Assembly (NCBI RefSeq): GCF_020443565.1
Contig: NZ_JAIZZN010000001.1
Location: 124,001-188,000, forward strand
Length of the DNA stretch: 64,000 nt
Reading direction: 5' to 3'
Source: Clostridium sp. CS001
GTDB lineage: Bacteria; Bacillota; Clostridia; Clostridiales; Clostridiaceae
This document shows, one piece after another, positions 55,537 to 64,000 of this stretch (position 1 is the first letter of the stretch; each line of letters opens with the position of its first letter). The position numbers were made by a program, and so were the translations under genes. The notes beneath the pieces are model-generated. The model ran no database searches, was not told the DNA's origin, and was given only the letters and a program-made list of their open reading frames with translations.

Positions 55537-57186
55537 TTACACTTCAATAACTTGTTTTATGCTTAAAGATATCTTTTTCATTTCTTCATTTACTTCTACT
55601 ATTTTAGCTTTTACTTCTTGACCAATCTTCAAAATATCACTTATTTTTTCAATATGTTTATGGCTTATTTCAGAAATATGAATCAATCCATCTACTCCGG
55701 GTTCTAGTTCAACAAAAGCTCCAAAATTAGTAAACCTAACCACCTTGCATCTAACAATGCTCCCCAATGGATATTTATCTAATAAATCTATCCATGGGTT
55801 TTTAATAAGTTTTTTCATACTTAAAGATAACTTCTTATTTTGTTTATCTACCTCTAATATATAAACCTTTATTACATCGCCTATATGTAAATAGTTACTA
55901 GGTTTGTTAACATTGGCCCAGGAAATCTCAGAAACATGTATTAATCCATCTATGCCATCAACTGATACAAAGGCTCCAAAGTCAGTTAACCGTTTTACAA
56001 TAGCTTCTACAATCTGTCCTTTCTCTAAATCATCCCAAACTTTTAACTGCTTTTCTTCTAGTTTCTTTTGCAATATTAGTCTTCTAGAACCAACAATCTT
56101 CACATTTCGGTTACTATCATCAAATTCTATTATTGTAACCTCGAGTTCTTTTCCTAGATAACTATCTAAATTCTCTACGTAGTCTAATTCTATATGTGAC
56201 GCAGGCACAAAAACCCTTAATCCTTTTAAACTACATATCAATCCACTATTTACAACCTCTTTAACTATAACCGAAATTGGATTTTTACTTTCAAATGCTT
56301 CTTTAAGTAATTTTGTTGGATTTTCTTCTTTAGTTAAATAAGTATTGTCATTCATTTTTGAAATTGCCTCCTTAATAATCCAATCTGGCGTTGAAGCCCC
56401 TGCTGTAACTCCTATACTTCTAATTCTTTCACTTTTTATAAAATCATCTGGAATACCTAATAAATTTTCTACATGTATTGTATTTTCACAACTTTTCTTA
56501 CATATCTCATAAAGCTTTGTAGTATTAGAACTATTAAAACCCCCAATAACAACCATAGCATCAACTTTTTTTGAGAGTTCTTCTGCAGATTCTTGACGCA
56601 CTTGCGTTGCACTGCAAATAGTATTAAATGCAACTATTTCTTTACTGTTACTTATAATCTTAGCTAATACTTCTTCCCAGGTAGATTCTCTTTCAGTTGT
56701 TTGAGATACTACACATACCTTTCTTGGTACGTTTACAACTTCCTCACCACTCTTAAATATTAATGCTGAATCATCACACCAGCCATTAATCCCAATAACT
56801 TCAGGGTGATTTTTATCTCCTACAATAATTATGCCGTATCCTAACTTGTAGTATTTCTCCACCTTCTTGTGAATGTTTTCTACGTAAGGGCATGTAGCAT
56901 CTACTATATTAAAGTTATTTTTCTTTAAAAAATTTAATGTTTCTTCCGATACTCCATGTGATCTAATAATAATAGTATCATTTTCTTTTAGGCATGAAAC
57001 GCTATCAAGTTCTATAGGAAATATTAAGTTTTCTTTTAGGAAATCCACCACATCATTGTTATGGATAAGTGGTCCTAATGTGTATACTTTACTATTATAT
57101 TTTTCTTTCATGGTTAAAGCTATATCTACTGCTCTTTTAACTCCAAAACAAAAACCAGCACTAGAAGCAAGTGTTATTCTATCCAT
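55537..57186 (-). CDS. ispH: IspH (LytB) fused to ribosomal protein S1-type repeats
   Basis: The 549-aa fusion is common in Clostridia. Residues 1 to about 280 are 4-hydroxy-3-methylbut-2-enyl diphosphate reductase, with FeS-ligand cysteines in GFCFGVKRA, DATCPYV and NTICSATQVRQE. It makes IPP and DMAPP. Residues about 300-549 contain three S1 RNA-binding repeats, the last two strong (LTDFGAFVSVDGIDGLIHVS and FTNFGAFVELEPGVDGLIHIS). I recall about four repeats in typical clostridial fusions, so one may be missing. ATG is 26 bp after cmk. Confidence 0.96.
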   Translation of the reverse strand: MDRITLASSAGFCFGVKRAVDIALTMKEKYNSKVYTLGPLIHNNDVVDFLKENLIFPIELDSVSCLKENDTIIIRSHGVSEETLNFLKKNNFNIVDATCPYVENIHKKVEKYYKLGYGIIIVGDKNHPEVIGINGWCDDSALIFKSGEEVVNVPRKVCVVSQTTERESTWEEVLAKIISNSKEIVAFNTICSATQVRQESAEELSKKVDAMVVIGGFNSSNTTKLYEICKKSCENTIHVENLLGIPDDFIKSERIRSIGVTAGASTPDWIIKEAISKMNDNTYLTKEENPTKLLKEAFESKNPISVIVKEVVNSGLICSLKGLRVFVPASHIELDYVENLDSYLGKELEVTIIEFDDSNRNVKIVGSRRLILQKKLEEKQLKVWDDLEKGQIVEAIVKRLTDFGAFVSVDGIDGLIHVSEISWANVNKPSNYLHIGDVIKVYILEVDKQNKKLSLSMKKLIKNPWIDLLDKYPLGSIVRCKVVRFTNFGAFVELEPGVDGLIHISEISHKHIEKISDILKIGQEVKAKIVEVNEEMKKISLSIKQVIEV

Positions 57187-57212
57187 ACTGTTACCTCCTT
57201 AAATAAGGTACA

Positions 57213-57875
57213 TTAGTTGGTTTTACTCTTTGAATTAATATACCCTACAATTGTTTCAACTACTCCATCAATATCTAAAGCAGAAGAATCTATTTCTATA
57301 GCATCGCACGCCTTAACTAAAGGAGTAATCTCTCTATGAGTATCAATATAATCTCTTTTTACAATTTCACTTAAAATGGTATTGTAATCAACTTCTATAC
57401 CTTTAGATTTTAATTCTTCATATCTTCTCTTTGCCCTCTCTTCACTGCTAGCAGTTAAGTAAAATTTAAAGGGTGCATCTACAAGGACGACAGTTCCTAT
57501 GTCTCTTCCATCCATAATCACATTAAACTTTTTAGCTATGTTTTGTTGTAGTCTAACAAGAATTTCTCTTATTTCAGGTACAGCTGCATATCTTGAAACA
57601 TTATTGCTTATAATTGGCATATTTATAATATCCGTCAAATCTTCCTTATTAACAAATAAATGATCCTCTTCAAAATGCATCTCCAAAGATTCCACTATTT
57701 TAACTAATTCAGCTACCTGTTTTTCTGATACATTTGCATCCATTGCCTTTAGCGTAACCGCTCTATACATTGATCCTGTGTTAATATACATAAGGTTGAA
57801 TCTCTTACCTATTATTTTAGCTATTGTACTTTTTCCTGCACCTGCAGGTCCATCTATTGCAACAGAAATGTCCAT
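57213..57875 (-). CDS. cmk: cytidylate kinase
   Basis: The 220-aa enzyme phosphorylates CMP and dCMP. Marks are P-loop IDGPAGAGKSTIAK (about 7-20), INTGSMYRAVTLKA (about 31-44), VIMDGRDIGTVV (about 98-109) and RDYIDTHREITPLV in the lid region. It is 15 bp after the flavoprotein gene and 26 bp before ispH-S1, the usual clostridial order. Confidence 0.97.
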   Translation of the reverse strand: MDISVAIDGPAGAGKSTIAKIIGKRFNLMYINTGSMYRAVTLKAMDANVSEKQVAELVKIVESLEMHFEEDHLFVNKEDLTDIINMPIISNNVSRYAAVPEIREILVRLQQNIAKKFNVIMDGRDIGTVVLVDAPFKFYLTASSEERAKRRYEELKSKGIEVDYNTILSEIVKRDYIDTHREITPLVKACDAIEIDSSALDIDGVVETIVGYINSKSKTN

Positions 57876-57890
57876 TTAATTTTTTCCTCC

Positions 57891-59120
57891 CTAATCCTCT
57901 CCTACATTCGTTCCGGCCAAATATCCCGTTGATAATGCTATTTGTAGGTTATAACCACCTGTATATGCATCTACATCTATCATTTCACCTGCAAAATAAA
58001 GATTATCTATAACCTTTGATTTCATAGAAGATGCATCTATTTGTAGTGTATCAACTCCACCACTAGTTATAATAGCTTCGTCTATTGGACGAAGTCCCTT
58101 TATGGTAAGCGGCAAGTTTTGAAGTAAGCTTACTAATGTTTTTCTTTCTTCTTTGGTAATAGAGTTTACTTGTTTATTCTCATCTATATTTGATAACTGA
58201 ATTATTGTATTAATCAACTTGCTAGGAAGCAAATCATTCAATGAGTTTTTAAAAGTTTTATTTGCATATTTTAAGAAATCACTTTGAATTCGCTTATCAA
58301 GTTGTATTTCACTTAAAGCTGGTTTTAAGTTTATGAAAGCTTTAAATTTTTCTTCTGATTTTACGAAACTACTAGCACTTAAAACAATAGGCCCTGAAAC
58401 GCCATAATGAGTAAAAAGCATTTCTCCAAATTCTTTATATATACTTTTATTTTTGCTATTAACAATTTTAAGTTCTACATTTTTTAAGGACAGACCCTGC
58501 AAATCTTTAATCCACTCTTCTTCAATTTCAATGGGAACCAACGAAGGCTTAGGTTTAATTATATCATGTCCAAGCATCCTTGCATAAGTTAATCCTTCAC
58601 CTGAGGAACCCGTTTGAGGATATGATAATCCACCAGTACATAATATGAAATAATCCCCATATTCACTAGTGCCATCAGCAAGTTCCACTCCAAGGATATG
58701 CTGATTATTTCTAATTATTTTTTTCACCTTTGAGTTTAACTCTACTCTAACATTTTTATTATGTAATTCTGTAGTAAAAGCCTTTATAATATCTGAAGAC
58801 TTATCTGACTGTGGAAATACCCTATCTCCTCTTTCAACTTTAAGGTCAACTCCTAGCGCTTTAAAGAAGATCATTGTATCTTCATTAGTAAAAGAATATA
58901 AGGAACTATATAAGAAATGAGGATTACATGGTATATGTTCAAAAAAATCACCAATATCCTTGCCATTTGTAATATTACATCTACCCTTGCCAGTTATAAA
59001 AAGTTTTCTTCCTAATTTTTCATTTTTCTCAATGAGTACCACCTCATGTTTAGATGAAGCCGAAATAGCTGCCATCATACCTGCAGGTCCTCCTCCAATA
59101 ACAATAACTTTTGCCACCAA
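57891..59120 (-). CDS. BaiN/HI0933-like FAD-dependent oxidoreductase
   Basis: The 409-aa flavoprotein has the Rossmann FAD motif IVIGGGPAGMMAAISAS (about 6-22), EKNEKLGRKLFITGKGRCNITN (about 32-53), the central CTGGLSYPQTGSSGEG and C-terminal LYFAGEMIDVDAYTGGYNLQ. The family includes BaiN bile-acid reductase, but most members have no known substrate. Start ATG with a GGGAG site. It heads the cmk run. Confidence 0.92.
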   Translation of the reverse strand: MVAKVIVIGGGPAGMMAAISASSKHEVVLIEKNEKLGRKLFITGKGRCNITNGKDIGDFFEHIPCNPHFLYSSLYSFTNEDTMIFFKALGVDLKVERGDRVFPQSDKSSDIIKAFTTELHNKNVRVELNSKVKKIIRNNQHILGVELADGTSEYGDYFILCTGGLSYPQTGSSGEGLTYARMLGHDIIKPKPSLVPIEIEEEWIKDLQGLSLKNVELKIVNSKNKSIYKEFGEMLFTHYGVSGPIVLSASSFVKSEEKFKAFINLKPALSEIQLDKRIQSDFLKYANKTFKNSLNDLLPSKLINTIIQLSNIDENKQVNSITKEERKTLVSLLQNLPLTIKGLRPIDEAIITSGGVDTLQIDASSMKSKVIDNLYFAGEMIDVDAYTGGYNLQIALSTGYLAGTNVGED

Positions 59121-59397
59121 ATCACTCCCTTATAATACTTACTATTATAATTTAATATATTACCTAAATTTATTCAACCTTATTTAAAAATAAATAAAGT
59201 AATTTAACTAAATTCCCGTTTCTATTGTAACACATAGCTTAATATTAGTGCCACCCACGTGGCACGTGGCAAGTGGCAAAAGTGACAACCTATAGCGTAT
59301 AGATTTTATCCACAGTAACTTCCGCACGCTGTTTCCTATGTAATTAAAAAAAGAGAACCCTAATTAAAGGATTCTCTTTAAAATATTTATTTTAAAA
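59121..59397. other. intergenic region with heptamer repeats and a DnaA-box match
   Basis: Tandem heptamers ACGTGGC, ACGTGGC, AAGTGGC lie at 59257-59277. GTGCCAC/GTGGCAC (59248-59265) can form a hairpin, and CTATAGCGTATAG is a second palindrome. A perfect DnaA-box sequence TTATCCACA lies at 59306-59314. The local GC content is far above the surroundings. A terminator for gdhA closes the region. Confidence 0.5.
59346..59379 (-). terminator. terminator of gdhA
   Basis: The stem AAAGAGAATCC/GGGTTCTCTTT (one G-U pair) is followed on minus by a T tract. Confidence 0.8.
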
Positions 59398-60753
<1,356 letters not shown>

Positions 60754-60767
60754 TTATACCCTCCTAA

Positions 60768-60789
60768 AAATGAATGATTTATTTCATTT
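60768..60789 (-). promoter_or_regulatory. operator-like site upstream of gdhA
   Basis: AAATGAA (60768-60774), 8 bp, TTCATTT (60783-60789). The same half sites with the same 8-bp spacing occur at 61871-61892 before the RpiR-family gene. Confidence 0.55.
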
Positions 60790-60928
60790 TAATATGCAAA
60801 TGCATACTAAATTGCTTTACACTATACTATATTCTATATACTTTCCATTATTCCTTCTTTATATTTAAAATTTATTTTTATTTTTTTAATAAAGAAGTAA
60901 GCATTTACATAAAGATAATTTGTTAAAA

Positions 60929-61813
60929 TTATCTTTCATCTTTATCTTTATAGGAATAAACTTCATATTCTTCCCATATTTCTTCCAGCGCAGTAAATGT
61001 GCTTGAAATTTTCTCTTTTTCTCTTAAGCCAACAGCAATAATCAATGCATTTATTACACTAAGTGGTGCTACTAATGAATCAACAAAAGATGCCATATTA
61101 CTTTGAGCTATTAATGTACTATCCGCCTTAGCTGCAAGTGGAGACAATAGACTATCTGTAATTGCTACAACATCGGCATTTCTACTTTTAGCAAAGGCTA
61201 AAGCTTCGATTGTTCTTGCCGCATATCTTGGAAACCCTATTCCAATAACTACATCATGCTCGGAAACATTAATCATTTGTTCAAATATATCACTTACACC
61301 ATATGCAACAACCTTAACATTATCTAAAATAAGATTTAAATAAAAGGCTAAGAATTCTGCTAGTGCTGATGAACTCCTAAGTCCGATTATATATATCTTT
61401 TTGGCTTTAAATAGTGAATTTACTACATCATCAAAGGTTTTATGATTAATTTTTTCAAGAGTGGCTCTAATGTTTTCCATATCAGCCTTTAAAACACCCT
61501 TTAATGCATTTTCTTGAGTAATAAAATCATTAGATAATTCAATTCTTTGAACAGTGGTCAATTTGTTTTTGATTAATTCTTGAAGTGATTTCTGAAGCTT
61601 TGGATAACCACTAAACCCTAGTTCATTAGCAAATCTTACAACCGTAGATTCACTTACACCTACACTTATTCCTAACTTTGCTGCCGTCATAAAAGCTGCC
61701 TTATCATAATGTTTTAAAATATATTCTGCTATTAATTTTTGACCTTTACTTAAGCGTGGAAACTTGATTTGAATAGCCCTCATTAAATCTTGTTTGTTAT
61801 TTTCCATAATCAA
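60929..61813 (-). CDS. RpiR/MurR-family transcription regulator
   Basis: The 294-aa protein has an N-terminal RpiR helix-turn-helix (GISVGVSESTVVRFANELGFSGYPKLQ, about 48-74) and a C-terminal SIS sugar-phosphate domain (KIYIIGLRSSSALAEFLAFYL, about 135-155; VIGIGFPRYAARTIEALAFA). It senses a phospho-sugar or related ligand. TTG at 61813 has AAAGGA at the best spacing; ATG at 61807 is the alternative. It lies upstream of gdhA in the same direction, and a long palindrome precedes it. Confidence 0.88.
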   Translation of the reverse strand: MIMENNKQDLMRAIQIKFPRLSKGQKLIAEYILKHYDKAAFMTAAKLGISVGVSESTVVRFANELGFSGYPKLQKSLQELIKNKLTTVQRIELSNDFITQENALKGVLKADMENIRATLEKINHKTFDDVVNSLFKAKKIYIIGLRSSSALAEFLAFYLNLILDNVKVVAYGVSDIFEQMINVSEHDVVIGIGFPRYAARTIEALAFAKSRNADVVAITDSLLSPLAAKADSTLIAQSNMASFVDSLVAPLSVINALIIAVGLREKEKISSTFTALEEIWEEYEVYSYKDKDER

Positions 61814-61854
61814 CTCAATCCTTTCTATATTAATTCAAGCAAATGAAATAAAAA

Positions 61855-61908
61855 TGTTCAATAAATGATAAAATGAAATATTTATTTCATTTTATCATTT
61901 ATTGAACA
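61855..61908. promoter_or_regulatory. 54-bp palindrome upstream of the RpiR-type gene
   Basis: Arms 61855-61880 and 61883-61908 are perfect 26-bp complements with a TT centre. The centre contains AAATGAA-N8-TTCATTT (61871-61892), the motif also seen before gdhA. It is probably an autoregulatory operator. Confidence 0.6.
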
Positions 61909-62075
61909 CAACTTCAATAAATTATTCATTTTTTACAATATTTTTTCTATTGTTAGTATAAATTGATAAATCGCCTTACCAATCTTTGATATTTTATTAC
62001 TTTAGTACACAGTCAGTGCATAATTACTCTTATAAACTTAGCATTTATATTTCTACAGTAAAATAGATTCATAAT

Positions 62076-62786
62076 TTATAAATTCTTTAAATATTCTACC
62101 TCTTTATTGGTTAGATTTCTCCATTTTCCTTTTTCTAAATCACCTAAAAGTATTTCACCCACAGAAACTCTTCTTAAGTTAATAACAGAATGATCTATAG
62201 CATCACACATCTTCCTTATCTGTCGATTCTTACCTTCATGTATAGTTATTTTAGCACTGCAATTTACTCCCACTCTTTTTAAAACTTGAAGGTCTGCCTC
62301 TGCTGTTATATATCCGTCAATATCAACGCCATTACAGAATTTAGAGATTTCTTCATCTGTTGGTAAACCCTCTAGCAAAGCCATATAAACTTTATTTATT
62401 ACCTCTCTTGGGTGAATTACTTTATTGTATATATCACCATCATTAGTTAGTATAATTAAGCCAGATGTTTCATAGTCTAATCGTCCTATAGGATATATAC
62501 GCTCTTTCACTTCTACTAAATCTAAAATAGTTTTTCTACCCTTTTCATCCTTTACAGTAGATACTATTCCTTCTGGTTTATTTAATGCAATGTATACTTT
62601 ATTTTCTTCTAAACTAATTATTTTATTATCTACGTAAACCTTATCTATGTCAGGTTCAACTTTATACCCAAGCTCTACAACAAGTGAATCATTTACCTTT
62701 ACCCTTCCCATAGTAATAAATTCTTCGCATTTTCTTCGTGAAGCCACACCACATCTTGCCATAAATTTTTGTAATCGTTCTTCCAC
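62076..62786 (-). CDS. rluB: RluB-family pseudouridine synthase
   Basis: The 236-aa protein has an N-terminal S4 RNA-binding domain (QKFMARCGVASRRKCEEFI, about 6-24) and a RsuA/RluB catalytic domain with the Asp in GRLDYETSGLIILTNDGD (about 97-114) and EGKNRQIRKMC (about 189-199). It modifies uridine in rRNA, most likely 23S. The start is ATG at 62786. RsuA-type specificity cannot be excluded. Confidence 0.92.
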   Translation of the reverse strand: MEERLQKFMARCGVASRRKCEEFITMGRVKVNDSLVVELGYKVEPDIDKVYVDNKIISLEENKVYIALNKPEGIVSTVKDEKGRKTILDLVEVKERIYPIGRLDYETSGLIILTNDGDIYNKVIHPREVINKVYMALLEGLPTDEEISKFCNGVDIDGYITAEADLQVLKRVGVNCSAKITIHEGKNRQIRKMCDAIDHSVINLRRVSVGEILLGDLEKGKWRNLTNKEVEYLKNL

Positions 62787-63087
62787 TATACCACTTCCTA
62801 ATGTTATTTTAGATATTAAGTAAATTTATAAATCAGTTTTTATTAAGATTTATATAAGTATACTATAAAAAAATCATTTGCAGTAAATTTTATCTTATTT
62901 TTATAATACTATTAATAAATTAAATATACTTCAAATGCTTTTGAAATATATTTCCTTGGAAATATATGTAATACATTTTAGTTTTATTATCACTACCGAA
63001 AAATAGGCTTAATGTTATAATGTATAGTGTACACTATAAAAGAAAATAATAACTCACTTAAACTTGCATCAAAGAGGAGGAAAAATC
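62787..63087. other. 301-bp divergent promoter region of rluB and the alcohol dehydrogenase
   Basis: It contains the palindrome ATATATTTCCTTGGAAATATAT (62946-62967), a TATAAT at 63016-63021 (+), and the perfect 16-bp palindrome TATAGTGTACACTATA (63023-63038) just after it. No gene is seen. Confidence 0.55.
63023..63038 (+). promoter_or_regulatory. operator-like palindrome at the dehydrogenase start point
   Basis: TATAGTGTACACTATA is a perfect 16-bp palindrome one base after TATAAT, where a repressor would block initiation. No good -35 box is seen at the right distance, so an activator may also be needed. Confidence 0.55.
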
Positions 63088-64000
63088 ATGGATTTTATAA
63101 ACTACTATATGCCAACAAGGTTCTTATTAGATAAGGATGTAATAATAAACAATAGTATGCTATTTGCTACTTATGGAGAAAAAGCTTTAATTATAACAGG
63201 CAAGACTTCATCAATTGTAAACGGATCATTAAACGATGTTACAAATGCATTAAAAAAAGAAGGAATTAGCTATGATATCTTTAACCATGTGGAGGAGAAC
63301 CCATCATTACAAACAGTAGAAAATATAGCAGAGCTAGGGAGGACAAAAAAGTCCAATTTTATTATTGGAATTGGTGGTGGCTCTCCAATCGATGCTGCAA
63401 AGGCAGCTGGAATATTAATTAATAATCCTACAGCTACAAGAAATAGCTTATTTAATAGTCCACATTTAAAATCATTACCAGTTATTGCAGTTCCAACCAC
63501 AGCAGGAACTGGCACTGAAACAACCCCCTATGCTATACTTACTGATGACCACGCCCAAACAAAGAGAGGTATATGTCAAAAGGTATTTCCGGAAATTGCT
63601 TTCCTAGATGTGAAATATCTAATGTTCTTACCTGACGATATAACTATAAATACTTCAGTTGATGCATTATCACACTTAATAGAAGGTTACTTATCTTCTA
63701 ATGCAAATACCTTAAGCGATGCACTAGCTGAAAAAGGCTTGAAATTATTTGGTGAATGTCTAACTATGCTAAAAGAAAAAGACTTTTCCTACCATATAAG
63801 AGAAAAGCTAATGGTAGCATCTACTATAGCTGGTATGGTAATCTCACAAGCCGGTACATCTCTTCCACATGGAATGGGATATCCTCTTACATACTTTCAC
63901 AATGTACCACACGGAAAAGCTAATGGCGTACTTTTAAAGTCATACTTAGAGTTTTGTGCTGATGGAAATAAAGTTAGAAAGATTTTATATTTATTAACAT
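63088..64000 (+). CDS. iron-containing alcohol dehydrogenase, 3' end outside the window
   Basis: The first 304 codons of a Fe-ADH family protein are present. They include NAD-binding GIGGGSPIDAAKA (about 95-107), AVPTTAGTGTETTPYAILT (about 133-151) and metal ligands in VDALSHLIEGY (about 191-201) and LPHGMGYPLTYFHNVPHGKANG (about 255-276). Members oxidise or reduce short alcohols, diols or aldehydes; the substrate is unknown. ATG follows AGGAGGAAAAATC. It runs off the end of the window. Confidence 0.9.
   Translation, partial: MDFINYYMPTRFLLDKDVIINNSMLFATYGEKALIITGKTSSIVNGSLNDVTNALKKEGISYDIFNHVEENPSLQTVENIAELGRTKKSNFIIGIGGGSPIDAAKAAGILINNPTATRNSLFNSPHLKSLPVIAVPTTAGTGTETTPYAILTDDHAQTKRGICQKVFPEIAFLDVKYLMFLPDDITINTSVDALSHLIEGYLSSNANTLSDALAEKGLKLFGECLTMLKEKDFSYHIREKLMVASTIAGMVISQAGTSLPHGMGYPLTYFHNVPHGKANGVLLKSYLEFCADGNKVRKILYLLT

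Noticed and set aside
59306-59314. Replication origin
   Set aside because: It is a single DnaA box, with no dnaA, AT-rich unwinding block or box cluster beside it.

Overview
The window is AT-rich, low-GC Firmicute chromosome and most probably comes from a Clostridium-type spore former. The evidence is the IspH-ribosomal protein S1 fusion gene, the miaB-mutS-mutL-miaA-hfq order, a PdaA-like spore-cortex deacetylase, strong AGGAGG ribosome sites with GTG and TTG starts, and a TPP riboswitch driving thiT. No rRNA, tRNA, CRISPR array, integrase or prophage module was seen.

Layout. 0.1-7.8 kb: trkA-trkH potassium uptake and carA-carB, the latter behind a long leader with a PyrR-type hairpin, a 52-codon leader peptide and an attenuator. 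7.9-15.5 kb: a FUSC-family exporter, DegV, a membrane-anchored protein, an MFS transporter, a YfcE phosphodiesterase, a helicase-like/LexA-like fusion protein and a PdaA-like deacetylase. 15.5-24 kb: DUF4003 protein, MATE pump, ElaA-type GNAT, TraX, a 31-codon Lys-rich gene, a complete sigY-yxlCDEFG-type ECF sigma operon, and riboswitch-controlled thiT.

24-33 kb is a defence island: a Wadjet operon in the order jetD-jetA-jetB-jetC and, divergently, an MNT-HEPN toxin-antitoxin pair bracketed by imperfect direct repeats. 33-43 kb is an accessory region with several broken or partial genes: an anti-sigma C-terminal remnant, a GIY-YIG plus PD-(D/E)XK nuclease pair without usable starts, a frameshifted VOC protein and a Nudix remnant. 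Intact small enzymes lie among them (hydrolase, CHAP, Nudix, kinase, HD phosphohydrolase, SelO).

43-64 kb is mostly core: Crp-like regulator with divergent HAD nucleotidase, hfq-miaA-mutL-mutS-miaB, an aminotransferase, GNAT, ispH-S1, cmk, a BaiN-like flavoprotein, gdhA, an RpiR-family regulator with a palindrome matching a site in front of gdhA, an RluB-type pseudouridine synthase, and the start of an iron-containing alcohol dehydrogenase that runs off the window.

Most unusual points: (1) the carAB leader, which appears able to sense both pyrimidines (PyrR loop next to the leader ribosome site) and arginine (Arg codons inside the terminator stem); (2) a degenerate SF1 helicase fused to a LexA-type self-cleavage domain; (3) the Wadjet/MNT-HEPN island and its repeat scars; (4) a dispersed structured repeat with compensatory base changes; (5) a 31-codon gene with a consensus promoter; (6) matching ECF promoters in the sigY operon.
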